Assembly: GCA_030512295.1 (NCBI GenBank)
Contig: JAULSR010000001.1
Span: 3,867,001 to 3,931,000, forward strand
Source: Bombardia bombarda
Lineage: Eukaryota; Ascomycota; Sordariomycetes; Sordariales; Lasiosphaeriaceae
Length of the DNA stretch: 64,000 nucleotides
Reading direction: 5' to 3'
In this document: positions 43,501-54,206 of the stretch, in pieces
Layout of the letters: each line of letters starts with the position of its first letter
How positions within the stretch are numbered: position 1 is the stretch's first letter
Position numbers and translations under genes: made by a program
The notes under the pieces: generated by a model
Told to the model about the DNA's origin: nothing
The model's input: only the letters and a program-made list of their open reading frames with translations
The model's database searches: none

Positions 43501-44567
43501 TCAAAGCTCAAACGCCGCCTTCACAAAATCCACCTGCGCATTCAGTATCACGTCCGCCCCCACCCCACTCAACACCGTCAAATGCCCCTTCCCCTTGGCC
43601 AAATACAGCTCCTTCTTCACATCCCCCCTGAACCTGCCAAAGGCCTCCTCCTGCTCCTCCGCCGGCGAGATATCATCCAGCTCGGGCACCGTCATGATGA
43701 CCGGCGCCGACACCATGTCCAGCAGCTCCTTCGGCCTGAACACGGCCAGCTTGTGGTACGTCTGCAAGGTAATCCGATCCCTAAAATTCTGCGCCCCGCG
43801 GTCCACCACGGCCTTCATGAACCCGTACGCTTCTAGTCCGCCGGGCCCGCCCGACCCGGCCATCCCGATGGGGTTCTCGCCGCGGACGTTGAAGGGCGGT
43901 AGGGAGAAGCCCTCGTTGCCGCGCAGCTGGGAGACGCGGTCGCGGATGAGCTGCTGGAATGCCTTCTCGCGCTTCTCGGGCTGGAAGAAGCTGAAGATGG
44001 GGCAGACCATGACGAGGGCCTTGACGCGCCGGTCGACGGCGGCGGTGCAGGCGCTGACGGTGGCCCCGAAGGACATGCCCCAGAGCGCGATGCGGCGCGC
44101 GTCGACGGTAGGTTGGGTGGCGATATGGGTTAGGATGTCTGTACTTGTGACATTAGCCTGTGTTAAAAAGGGTTAAAAAGGAGAACTGGGTGTAAGTAGT
44201 AGACCAGTAGTACTGACCAGACAGGTCCTCGGCCTGCTGCAGCGGGCTGATGTGGTTTCTGGGAAGCCCGTCGCTGTCTCCCGTCGTTCGCGGGTCGTAG
44301 ATGAATGCGTTGTAGCCCAGACTCTGGAAGTATTCTGCCACTTCGGGCAGGAGCATCTCCTTGACGCAGTTGAACTGGAGGCGGGAGAATTGCTGTCAGT
44401 CAACATGTCGATGGTGTCTGATACCAGTAAGTGCTACATACCCCATGGGTCATGATAATGGCAGGCGCTTTCCCCTCGTCCGACTGAGCCGAGTAGAACA
44501 GCCCTCGAATCGTGACGCCATCGATCGTCTTGCACTCCAGTTTCTGGCAGCGAGGGACAGGTGCCAT
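43501..44567 (-). CDS. alpha/beta hydrolase, possible trans-acting chain-release enzyme
   Basis: Serine hydrolase of the alpha/beta fold, of the kind found beside fungal highly reducing PKSs that lack a thioesterase (thiohydrolase or polyketide-transferase type). Three exons: 44442-44567, 44218-44374 and 43501-44138, with introns of 67 and 79 nt (donors GTATGT and GTCAGT); 306 residues. After a beta-hairpin start (LECKTIDGVTIRGLFY) come the oxyanion THGF segment and YDPRTTGDSDG. The nucleophile elbow is GMSFGA with Ser117. A helical lid insert (about residues 140-215) follows, then the acid in PELDD (Asp249/250) and the catalytic His280 in KGKGHLTVL. The triad is therefore complete. The ATG at 44567 is used because the frame upstream has only a TTG. 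It is divergent from the PKS over a 1.6-kb promoter, the usual layout for a partner enzyme. A dienelactone-hydrolase-like or esterase role is the alternative. Confidence 0.88.
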
Positions 44568-44754
44568 GGCTGGCTTTGATGGCTGGATGGCCAAGTCAAC
44601 AGGCGGTATGGGAAAAAGGGGCAAAAGAGGTTTTTTAAAATAAAAAAAAAGGTTGGTTATTTGGGCTTGGCTATGTTGGTTGCTTCAAGAAGCTGAGGAG
44701 CTGAAGATAGAGAGAAACTTATGTCAGGGGAACTACCAATACCGAAGGAGGGGA

Positions 44755-44769
44755 GGGGGGGGGGGGGGG
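44755..44769. repeat. 15-nt poly-G run
   Basis: Uninterrupted G run on the + strand about 190 bp upstream of the hydrolase start codon (poly-C on its coding strand). Confidence 0.85.
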
Positions 44770-45330
44770 AACTTGGTGCCTTTTTCCACGAGATATCCCC
44801 AGCTTCAACATATCTTTACCCCCCTTGTCACATGCCGTCCATCTTTAATTGCCACCAGCGATAAGCTGAAGATGTAAGTGAGATTGCCGAGTAGTATTGC
44901 CGATACGAAGGATTCCAGCTATCTGACTCCCAGTCAGCGTAGTAAGTGAGCATCAATGATTCCCGACATGATTACTTCAAGTCGGTGATAGCTCACACGC
45001 GCCGTGTTTGGGATTCGAGGTAAGGTAAGGTAGGTATCCACCAGGATGGGTAGGTCACTTTACTCTGGGGACAAATCCTAGAGAATTCGGAGGAAGCAGC
45101 CGAAGCCTTAGGGATATAGCCATGCATCCCAACTTACTTACCCAAGTACTTAGTAGCTACTAACCTTACGTGCAGAATACACGATACTTGGTACTAGTGC
45201 ACAAGATGTGTAGGCTGCAAGGGGTCTTACATGCAGTCTTTCCTTTCTATACGCACCACCTGGAACTAGGGAGGGATGCGGCTCGTTCCTCCCTCCCGTT
45301 GATGACTGATTAGCTCAGACGCGCGGTTAA

Positions 45331-45402
45331 GACGTGCGATTGACGTGCGATTAAAATAGTTAAGAACGTGGAGTGGGTGGGTTGCTATCAAGACGTGGGA
45401 TT
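45331..45402. promoter_or_regulatory. three direct repeats GACGTGCGATT / GACGTGGGATT
   Basis: Two exact head-to-tail copies of the 11-mer GACGTGCGATT (45331-45341 and 45342-45352) and a third copy with one change, GACGTGGGATT (45392-45402). All point the same way, about 800-870 bp before the PKS and about 765-835 bp before the hydrolase start. Each contains an ACGT core, the usual half-site of bZIP-type basic regions. A candidate operator for the cluster's bZIP-ankyrin regulator; binding is inferred only. Confidence 0.5.
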
Positions 45403-46201
45403 TAAGGCATGCAAGTGGATAGAGATGGAGGCCGTTACATTGACGGGGTCTTACCTGCAGATACCTTATCTCATGTGCAACGTCCGTCAGCGGGAAGATG
45501 CACAAGGCTTAGTTTGTGGAGCACCCCCATCTCACAAACAGTAAGTAGTGTAAGAGACAACGTCTGACCTTAGACTTGGTTCTTGCCCTTGTTTACATCT
45601 CGATGCTACCATGCACGACGTATGCAGTGTACTGCTCCTCCATGCACCTCACTTAGGTAGGGCCAGGGTGATGGCGCCTTCATGCAGATGCAGAGGGAAC
45701 GGGTTCCATGTCGAAACAGTCAAGCTGGCTCCACCTTTAAACATTGACATGCTGCAACCGTCACCTCATGGCTGCAGTGTCAAGCAAACATGTGAAGTTG
45801 GCAGACTAAGTTGTTGCGTCGCATCACCGAGGAAACACCATGGTGATGTTGAAGGATGGATGGAGAGAGAGGGCGTGTATGGTGCCATGCCGGACCGGAT
45901 CAAGGGAAACACCAAGATAAGCAGCAGCATGCGGTCAACCAAACTGCATCACTCACCATCGGCTGATCGGCGCCTCTGAGAGTACAACCTGATATGGGCT
46001 TCAAAGACCTCACATCGTTGTTATAAGATTGAACCAGTTTCCAGAATAGGACGCCTCCCTCTCCTGAAAGACAGTCAGCAAACCACATCTTCCACAATAC
46101 CCCACGAAGGCCTCCTCCTCTTCTGTTGCCTCCAGCCTTCTCATCTCTCCGCACTCGCTCCTATATACACAAGGTATTAGTGAGGAGAAACATATCACAA
46201 A

Positions 46202-49200
46202 ATGGCATCACCTCAGCTGTCCCAAGAGCCGGTTGCCATCATCGGCTTCGCGTGCCGACTCCCCGGAGGCAACACCAACCCCCATAAGCTCTGGGAGTTC
46301 CTTGAGCGAGGAGGCATCGCATCCAACAAGGTTCCCAAGTCGAGGTTCAACATTGACGGCCACTATGATGGGTCTCACAAGCCGCGCACCATGCGGCCTC
46401 TTGGCGGCATGTTCCTCGAGGACACCGACCCGGCCGACTTTGATGCCTCCTTTTTCGAGATCTCGAGGGGCGAGGCCATCTCCATGGACCCTAATCAGCG
46501 CCAGATGCTTGAGGTTGTTTTCGAAGGGCTCGAGAACGCCGGCATCACGCTCGAGAGTCTGGATGGCGCCCCTGTTGGATGTTTCGTGGGATCATATGCA
46601 TCAGGTCAGTAGTCATAACAATCACCTGCTTACCTTTGCTTCAATACTGACCAACCCGTCCAGACTACGGTGCGATGCAAGACAGAGACCCTGAGGATAA
46701 GCCGGCCAGCATCACCGTCGGTGTAGGCCGGGCCATCAAGGCCAACAGACTCAGCCATTTCTTGAACATCAAGGGTCCCAGGTAAGATCCTAGTGAGCAG
46801 AATCCAAATGTCCAGTTTCTAACCCGCCCCTCCCAGCATGACCATCGACACCGCCTGCTCAGGCAGTCTCGTGGGCCTCGATATTGCCTGCCGCTACCTC
46901 CAGACGCGCGAGATTGACTCGGCCATCATCGCCACGAGCAACCTCTACCTGAACCCAGAGCATGTCATGGATCTCGGCGCCGTGGGCAACGCGCACTCGC
47001 CCTCGGGCCTGTGCCACACCTTTGACGTATCGGCCGACGGGTACGTAAAGGCTGAGGCGGTGAGCACCATCATCGTCAAGAGGCTCTCAGACGCCATCCG
47101 GGACCGGGACCCCATTCGCGCCATCGTCCGGGGCTCCTCCACGAACAGTGACGGACGCACGCCGGGCATAGCCAGCCCCAGTGCCGAGGCACAGGCTGCT
47201 GCCATCAGGGCCGCCTATACCAACGCCGGCATCACCGACCTCAATGCCACAACATACCTCGAGTGCCACGGTACCGGAACACAGGCCGGTGATCCCACAG
47301 AAGTCAAGGGTGCTGCCTCCGTCTTCGGCGAGACCCGTTCGGCGGATAAGCCTCTCATTATCGGCTCGGTATGTTTTGTTGTTTACTTACCACTCGAGTA
47401 TAGTCGAGGAATACTTACTGACTCTTGCCTGGTTTTTTCCCGCTTCCAGATCAAGAGCAACGTCGGCCACGCTGAGCCTGCGGCCGGTATCTCAGGTCTC
47501 ATGAAGACCATCCTGGCCATCGAGAAGGGTATCATTCCCGGAAACCCCACCTTTGAGAACCCCAGCCCAAAGAGTACGTTCTGTCCCCTTTCCCTCTCTC
47601 AAATGCAAACAGTTGACTGACACACACAACCCACAGTCGACTTCGCTGGCCTCAAGGTCAAAGCCACTCGGACTGCTATCCCCTGGCCTGAGACCGGCCT
47701 CCGCCGTGCCAGCGTCAACTCCTTCGGCTACGGCGGCTCCAACGCCCACGTCATCCTCGAGCAGGCCGTCATCCCCGGCGGCCCGAGCCACGTCTCATCC
47801 TACGTCTCCGACGCCGACGCCTTCTCCCTCGACGATGACGACGAGGACGCGTCCCATCCCTACACCCTCGTCGTCTCGGCCAACGATAACGCCTCCCTGC
47901 GCGCCAACATCAAGTCCCTCGTGAACCACCTGATCAAGCCCGGCGTCAAGGTCAACCTCGCCGATCTCGCCTACACCCTCTCCGAGCGCAGGACCAAGCT
48001 CTGGCATCGCGCCTTCATCACGGCCCGCAACACCGATATCGATGAGAACGCCTTTGTGCTCGGAAAGAAGAACTCCGAGACCCCAAGGATCGGCTTCGTC
48101 TTCACCGGCCAGGGTGCCCAATGGCCCCAGATGGGCAAGTATCTGCTCGAGTTCTTCCCCTGGGTGCGTACCGTCCTGCAGGAGCTCGACGACGTGCTGC
48201 AAAGCCTGCCCAACCCGCCGAGCTGGTCCTTGATCAAGGAGCTGTCCGAGGCCCGCAGCGCCGAGCACCTCCGCCAGCCCGAGTTCTCCCAGCCCTTGGT
48301 TACCGCACTGCAGCTGGCTATTGTGGCCGTGCTGGAGCGATGGGGCATCAAGCCGCAGGCCTCGGTCGGCCATTCCTCCGGCGAAATCGCCGCCGCGTAC
48401 GTTGCCGGCTTCTTGGACCGCGCCGGCGCTATCAAGGCTGCCTTCTACAGAGGCCGCGCTGCTGTGAACCGCAAGGAGGAGGCCGAGAGCGACGTGGGCA
48501 TGTTGGCCGTGGGCCTGGGCGCAGAGGCGCTCTCGCCCTTCCTGGAGAAGTACGAGGGCCAGGCCTGGATCGCATGCTTCAACAGTGGCAGCAGCTTGAC
48601 TGTGTCCGGCAGACGCCCTGCACTCGAGGCCCTGGCTGCCGACGTCAAGGCCGCCGGCCACTTCGCCAGGCTTCTGCAGGTCGACCTTGCCTACCACTCC
48701 GAGCTCATGGGCGTCATTGGCGACGAGTACGAGCAGCTGCTTGAGACCAACTTCTCCTCCCTCGAGGGTTCTGCCGACGTCACCATGTTCTCCTCGGTCA
48801 CCGGCGCCAAGAAGACCACCACTGCCGACGCCTTGTACTGGAAGGCCAACATGGTCTCGCCCGTCCGCTTCGACGAGGCCCTCAAGTCGATGCTGTCCGA
48901 AGACAACGCGCCCAACTTCCTCATCGAGATCGGCCCCTCGGGCGCGCTGGCCGGCCCAGTGTCCCAGATCCTCAAGGCGCTGCCCAACGGCGCTGACATC
49001 GCCTATACCCCCGCGTGGGCCCGTGGCGCAAACGCAGAGAAGGCCATCTTTGACCTCGCCGGCCGCTTGTTCGTCGCCGGTGGCCCCGTCAGCCTGGCCC
49101 ACGTCAACCAGTATGCCCCAGGCGAGACCACTGCTGATGACAAGCTCCCCGCCACCATCACCGACCTTCCCAACTACGTCTGGAACCACTCGGTCAAGTA

Positions 49201-52200
49201 CTGGCACGAGAACGCCGCCAGCAAGGACTGGCGCTTTAAGGAGTACGTCAACCACGATTTGCTGGGAAGCAAAGTCCTGGGAACTACCTGGAAGGCGCCC
49301 ACGTGGCGCAAGCTTCTGAACATCGCCGACGTCCCGTGGCTCAAGGACCACAAGATGGGCGCCGACGTTCTGATGCCCGGTGCTGGCTTCATCACCATGG
49401 CCCTGGAAGCCCTCTACCAGAAGACGCGCTCCCTGGCCCCCGAGGATGTCGTCATCAACTCGCCCAACGAGCTCTCGTACAAGTTCAGAAACATCCGATT
49501 CGACAAGGCCCTTGTGCTGGAAGAGGACAAGGATGCCGTCATCCTGCTGTCGCTGAGCCAAGTGCCCGGAAGCAAGGACTGGCACGAGTTCCGCATCTCG
49601 TCCAACACGGACGACGTCTACATCGAGCACTGCTCGGGCCTGGTCCGCGTCCAAGATGCCCTCGACGAGGTCTTGGACGAGGCGGATCGCGCGCCCCTGC
49701 GCTTCCCCACGTCTGGCAAGGTCTGGTACAAGGCCCAGACCGAGGCCGGATACGGCTTCGGGCCCGACTTCCAGAAGCTGCTCAAGGTCGAGTCCATCAG
49801 TGGCCAGCGCAACGGCCGCAGCCTGGTCTCGCTGTCGGAGCCCAAGTCCAAGTGGGACCCCCAGTCCTACTACCCCGTCCACCCCGCCTCGCTCGATGGA
49901 TGCTTCCAGACCGTCACCCCGTCCCTCTGGTCGGGAGAGCGCAGCTCGCTCAACGCCGTCCTGGTCCCGTCTATCCTCGACGACCTCATCATCAACAAGG
50001 TCCCCGCCGGTCTCCAGGAGGGACTCTCGCTCGCCAACTCAGAGTACTCTGGCCGCGGCCGTCTCGAAGAGGCCAAGAGCTACTTTGCCAACTGCTCCGT
50101 CTATGACTCCAAGACCGGCGCATTGCTCGTACAGATGTCTGGTCTTCGTTTCGCCAAGCTCGACGTGATCCAGAAGCCTGATCCCCATGTCTTCGACACC
50201 GTCTCCTGGAAGCCCGACATCACCTTCCTGTCTCAGGACAAGTGGGCTCGTCTGGATTCAGCAACCTCCGAGACCGAGGTGAGCACCATCATCGACTTGG
50301 TCGCCCACAAGAAGCCTGCCCTGAAGGTCCTCGAAGTCAGCCTCGACCCCGCCGATGCTTCATCCATCTGGTTCGAGACCGAGGATGAATCGGCAAGAAT
50401 CGCCTACGTCCAGTACGACTTTGCCTCGTCCGACGCCAAAGACCTGATCGGCATTCAGTCCAAGTACGAGTCCAAGAGGAACTCGTCTTTCCTCCTGGTC
50501 AACCCCACCGAGGAGTCCCTTGGCTTGCCCGCGGACTCAGTCTACGATCTTGCCATCGTCCGGGTCACCGAGAAGGCGGGAGCTGACCTGGCGAGCTTCA
50601 TCAAGAACCTCAAAACCCATGTTGCCAGCGACGGATACACGCTCGTGGTCCAGCAAAGCGCAGCGCCGTCGAGCGTGGACTCTGTGGCCCGCACCCCTGA
50701 GATCCAAGTCGACGAGTCTGAATCTCTGGTTTCGCCCGGGTCGCCTTCAGAAGCAGAAACACCGTCCGAGTCGTCGGCATCACTGGCCGCAAGCGGACTG
50801 CTTCCCCTCGACACCCCCGCAAGCTACATCAGCGAGATCACCACCCCTGGCGATGTCGGTGAGCTGAAGCAGCAATATCTCGATTCTCACGAGGCCGCTG
50901 CGTCCATCAACAAGATCTTGTCCAGCTCGGCCACATTGCAGAGCACATTTGAGGCACATGACTTCAGCTCCATCCTGCAGATTGCTGCACGCAACGGCAG
51001 CCCGGCGTGGTCACTGTACACCGCCAAGGCCGGCCAGGAGGCCAACCACTCCGCCGGCAACCTCCACGTTGTCCGCCTCTCCGAGGCCACCCCGGCCCTG
51101 GAGCCCTCTCTCCGCGCGGTCTTTGAAGCATCCGGATGGGCCGTCACAGAGGAGGCACTCGCCGCCTCCGCGACAACCACGAACGCCCCCGCAGGCGCCG
51201 TAGCCCTCATCCTAGACGAGCTCCACGCCTCCGTGCTGACTCAGATCACCGAGGCCCAGTGGGAGGCGCTCAAGACGCTCATCAGCTCGGGCAACAACCT
51301 GCTGTGGGTTACCAAGGGCGCCCAGTACAAGGTCACCGACCCCTACAACGCCCTCGTCCACGGCCTGTTCCGCGTGGCGCGCCGCGAGGACGCCAGCACC
51401 AAGCTCACCGTGCTCGACGTCGAGTCCGCCGCGAGCCCCGCCACCAGCTGGGCCATCAACGCGGTGCTCGGGGCGCTGCCTACTGGCAAGACCGACGCCA
51501 AGGCTGTTGTCGAGACCGAGTTCACCGAGCGTGATGGTGTGCTCTATGTGCACAGGGTCGTGCCGGATGTTGCCGTCAACGCGCTCAAGCGGGCCGAGAA
51601 GGAGGGCTCTGAGCCGGTGGTCGGAAGCCTGCATGAGAACAAGGCGGCTATCCAGCTGCGGGCGGAGCGCCTGGGTACCTTCCAGGGCCTGACGTGGACG
51701 GAGACGGATGTTGATGAGGTCCCGGTGGAGGCAGGCAAGATCGAGGTTGAAGTGCAGGCAGTCGGTGTCAACTTCAAGGTAAGAGATTTCCAGGCTCCAA
51801 TTTTACAACTTGAAAACAAAGTGATTATCTAACCCAACATAATAGGATGTCGCCGTGACAATGGGTCTTGTGCCTGAGAATGAGTATACCACCGGTTATG
51901 AAGCCGCTGGTATCGTGAAGCGGCTCGGTCCCGGTGTGACCAAGTTCAAGGTTGGCGATCGCGTTTGCTTCCTGAATGGTGGCAGTTACGCAAATCGTCT
52001 CCAGGTCACCACGGGACGCACCCATATCATTCCCGATTGGATGAGCTTTGAGGTATGTTGATGCTTTTGCCTGAACCAATGTCGGTTGACAAGAGATACT
52101 GACAAAGATCTTAGGACGCGGCAACCATCCCCTCCGTATACTTGTGCTCTATCTACTCTCTCTTTGATATTGCCAACCTGCAGGAAGGCCAGGTAAGTTG

Positions 52201-54206
52201 AAGCTGCTCCGATATACCCATCTTGTGTGCGACCCAGTCTAATATTTAGTAGTCTGTTCTCATCCACTCGGCATCCGGTGGTGTCGGTATTGCTTGCATC
52301 CAACTGGCCCAGTACAAGAAGGCTGAGGTGAGTTGCCCCGTTCAAACAGATCCTTGTGGTTTGCCAGCGTTAACAATCAATAGATCTACGTAACAGTCGG
52401 CACAGAGGAGAAGCGCAAGTTCCTCGAGGACAACTATGGCATCCCTCGCAGCCGTATGTTCTCTTCTCGCAACACAAAGTTCGCCAAGGAGATTCTGCAA
52501 GCGACCAACGGCCGGGGTATCGATGTCATCATCAACTCACTGACTGGAGACTTGCTCGATGCTTCATGGCGCATTGTTGCCGACGGTGGTACCCTGGTTG
52601 AGATCGGAAAGAAGGATATCGTGGACCGCAACACCTTGTCCATGGAGCCATTCGACCGCAACTGCTCATTCAGGGCCATGGATTTCTCCTACACCCAGAA
52701 CATTGTTGACCCCCTGATTGAAAGGTAAGTCGGTTCCTAGCTTCTGTTATGAGCCTTCTACCAGTTCTCATACTGACTTGACGCGCTTTTCTTTCATAGA
52801 CTGCTGGATCAGATCTTCGAGTTGGTTGATGGCGGCCATATCAAGGCTATCCATCCCATCACCACTTTCTCGTTCGATGCTATCCCCGCAGCATTGGCAT
52901 ACATCCGCAGCGGTCGTCACATCGGCAAAGTTGTCATCTCTGACGGAGACAAGACAGATGTGCAGGTGCCCATCAGACAGGCAACGCGGAACCTCGCGTT
53001 GCGGTCCGACGCCTCGTATCTCATCGTCGGTGGTCTCAAGGGTCTCTGCGGATCTCTGGCTATCCACATGGCACGTCACGGCGCAAGACATATCATTGTC
53101 TGCAGCCGAAGCGGTGTCAACGACGAAGCGTCCCAGAAGACGGTCGTCAACTGCGCGGCATACGGATGCGAGGTTGTCGAGGCCAAGGGCGATGTGGCCG
53201 ATGCCGACTTCATCAACAAGGTCTTTACCGAGGCAACGCCCCGCATTGCCGGTATCATCCAGGGCGCAATGATTCTCCGCGTAAGCTTATCTCTCTTAAA
53301 AATCAGTCATACCCACTGGCGCCGGCCTGCTAACATTGTTAATAGGACAAACCGTATGAGACAATGACGGTGGACGACTACCACACCGCCATCCACGCCA
53401 AGGTCACGGGCACGTGGAACCTGCACGAGGCATCCAACAAGCAGGAGCAGCCGCTGGACTTCTTCACCCTGCTCTCGAGTATCTCGGGCATTGTCGGCAA
53501 CAAGGGACAGGCCAACTACTCGGCCGGAAACACCTTCCTCGACGCCTTTGCCGATTACCGACAGTCGCTCGGCCTGCGGGCCAACTCGGTCGATCTCGGC
53601 CTGATCGAAGACGTCGGCTACGTAGCCGAGCAAGACGGCTTCGAGGCCCGCTTCGACAAGCGCTCGTGGACCCCCATTACCGAGGGCACGCTCCGCAAGA
53701 TCCTGAGCTACTCCGTCCTCCAGCAAGATGACAAGCCTATCAACGCGGGCAGCCGCACGCAGCTCATCACGGGCATCGGCTTCCCGCTGCCCGATGACTC
53801 GGACCTCGTGCGGGAGCCCCGCTTCGGCTACCTCTTCCAGAGCGCGTCAGGCGGTAACGATAGTGGTAGTGGGAGCGGCAACCAGGGCGACGAGACCCTG
53901 CGGGCGTTCCACATGCTGCACAAATCGGGCGCGGACAAGGCGGCCGTGGTCAAGGTGGCCATCGAGGTGCTGGCGGCGCAGTTCACAAAGATTTTGCGGC
54001 TCGAGACCGAGATGGAGCCGGCCAAGCCGCTGTCAGCCTTTGGGCTCGACTCGCTCGCGGCTGTTGAGCTGCGCAACTGGGTCCGCATGGAGATGGGCGC
54101 AGAGCTGACGACGCTCGATATTACCAATGCGAACTCGCTGATTGCCCTGTCGGAGAAGCTCGTCTCGAGACTGCCCGTGGCTGCGGGTGCGACGCCGGCT
54201 GCCTAG
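46202..54206 (+). CDS. highly reducing type I polyketide synthase
   Basis: Iterative HR-PKS that builds a reduced acyl chain from malonyl-CoA. Eleven exons: 46202-46604, 46664-46781, 46837-47368, 47450-47573, 47637-51778, 51846-52052, 52115-52192, 52253-52327, 52384-52724, 52800-53280 and 53346-54206, with introns of 55-81 nt in phase; 2453 residues. KS: DTACSGS (Cys181), ECHGTGT (His318), NVGHAEPAAG. AT (about 540-860): GHSSGE (Ser639). DH (about 930-1230): DHKMGADVLMPG with the His, and HPASLDG with the Asp. About 1250-1740: a region in the usual C-methyltransferase place, but with no SAM glycine motif (only LKVLEVSLDP), so methylation is unlikely. ER (about 1744-2070): YEAAGIV and HSASGGVGIA. 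KR (about 2075-2270): VGGLKGLCGSLA and the Ser/Tyr/Asn set in LLSSISG..ANYSAGN. One ACP near the C terminus with GLDSL (Ser about 2401). No thioesterase or reductase release domain, so release must come from another protein, plausibly the divergent hydrolase. Confidence 0.96.

Larger units (their letters stand above)
44568..46201. promoter_or_regulatory. bidirectional promoter of hydrolase and PKS
   Basis: Shared 1.6-kb upstream region, with no coding frame supported. It contains a 15-nt G run near the hydrolase, three ACGT-core direct repeats at 45331-45402 in the middle, and a CTATATAC TATA-like element at about 46161-46168, 40 bp before the PKS start codon. Confidence 0.6.

Noticed and set aside
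44568..44624. N-terminal extension of the hydrolase
   Set aside because: The open frame upstream begins with TTG at 44624; the first ATG is at 44567 and fits the family start.
47795..49882. 695-codon open frame on the minus strand opposite the PKS
   Set aside because: Antisense shadow of the G/C-rich PKS coding frame: composition is Gly/Val/Leu/Asp-rich with no domain, and the plus strand holds intact KS and AT motifs.
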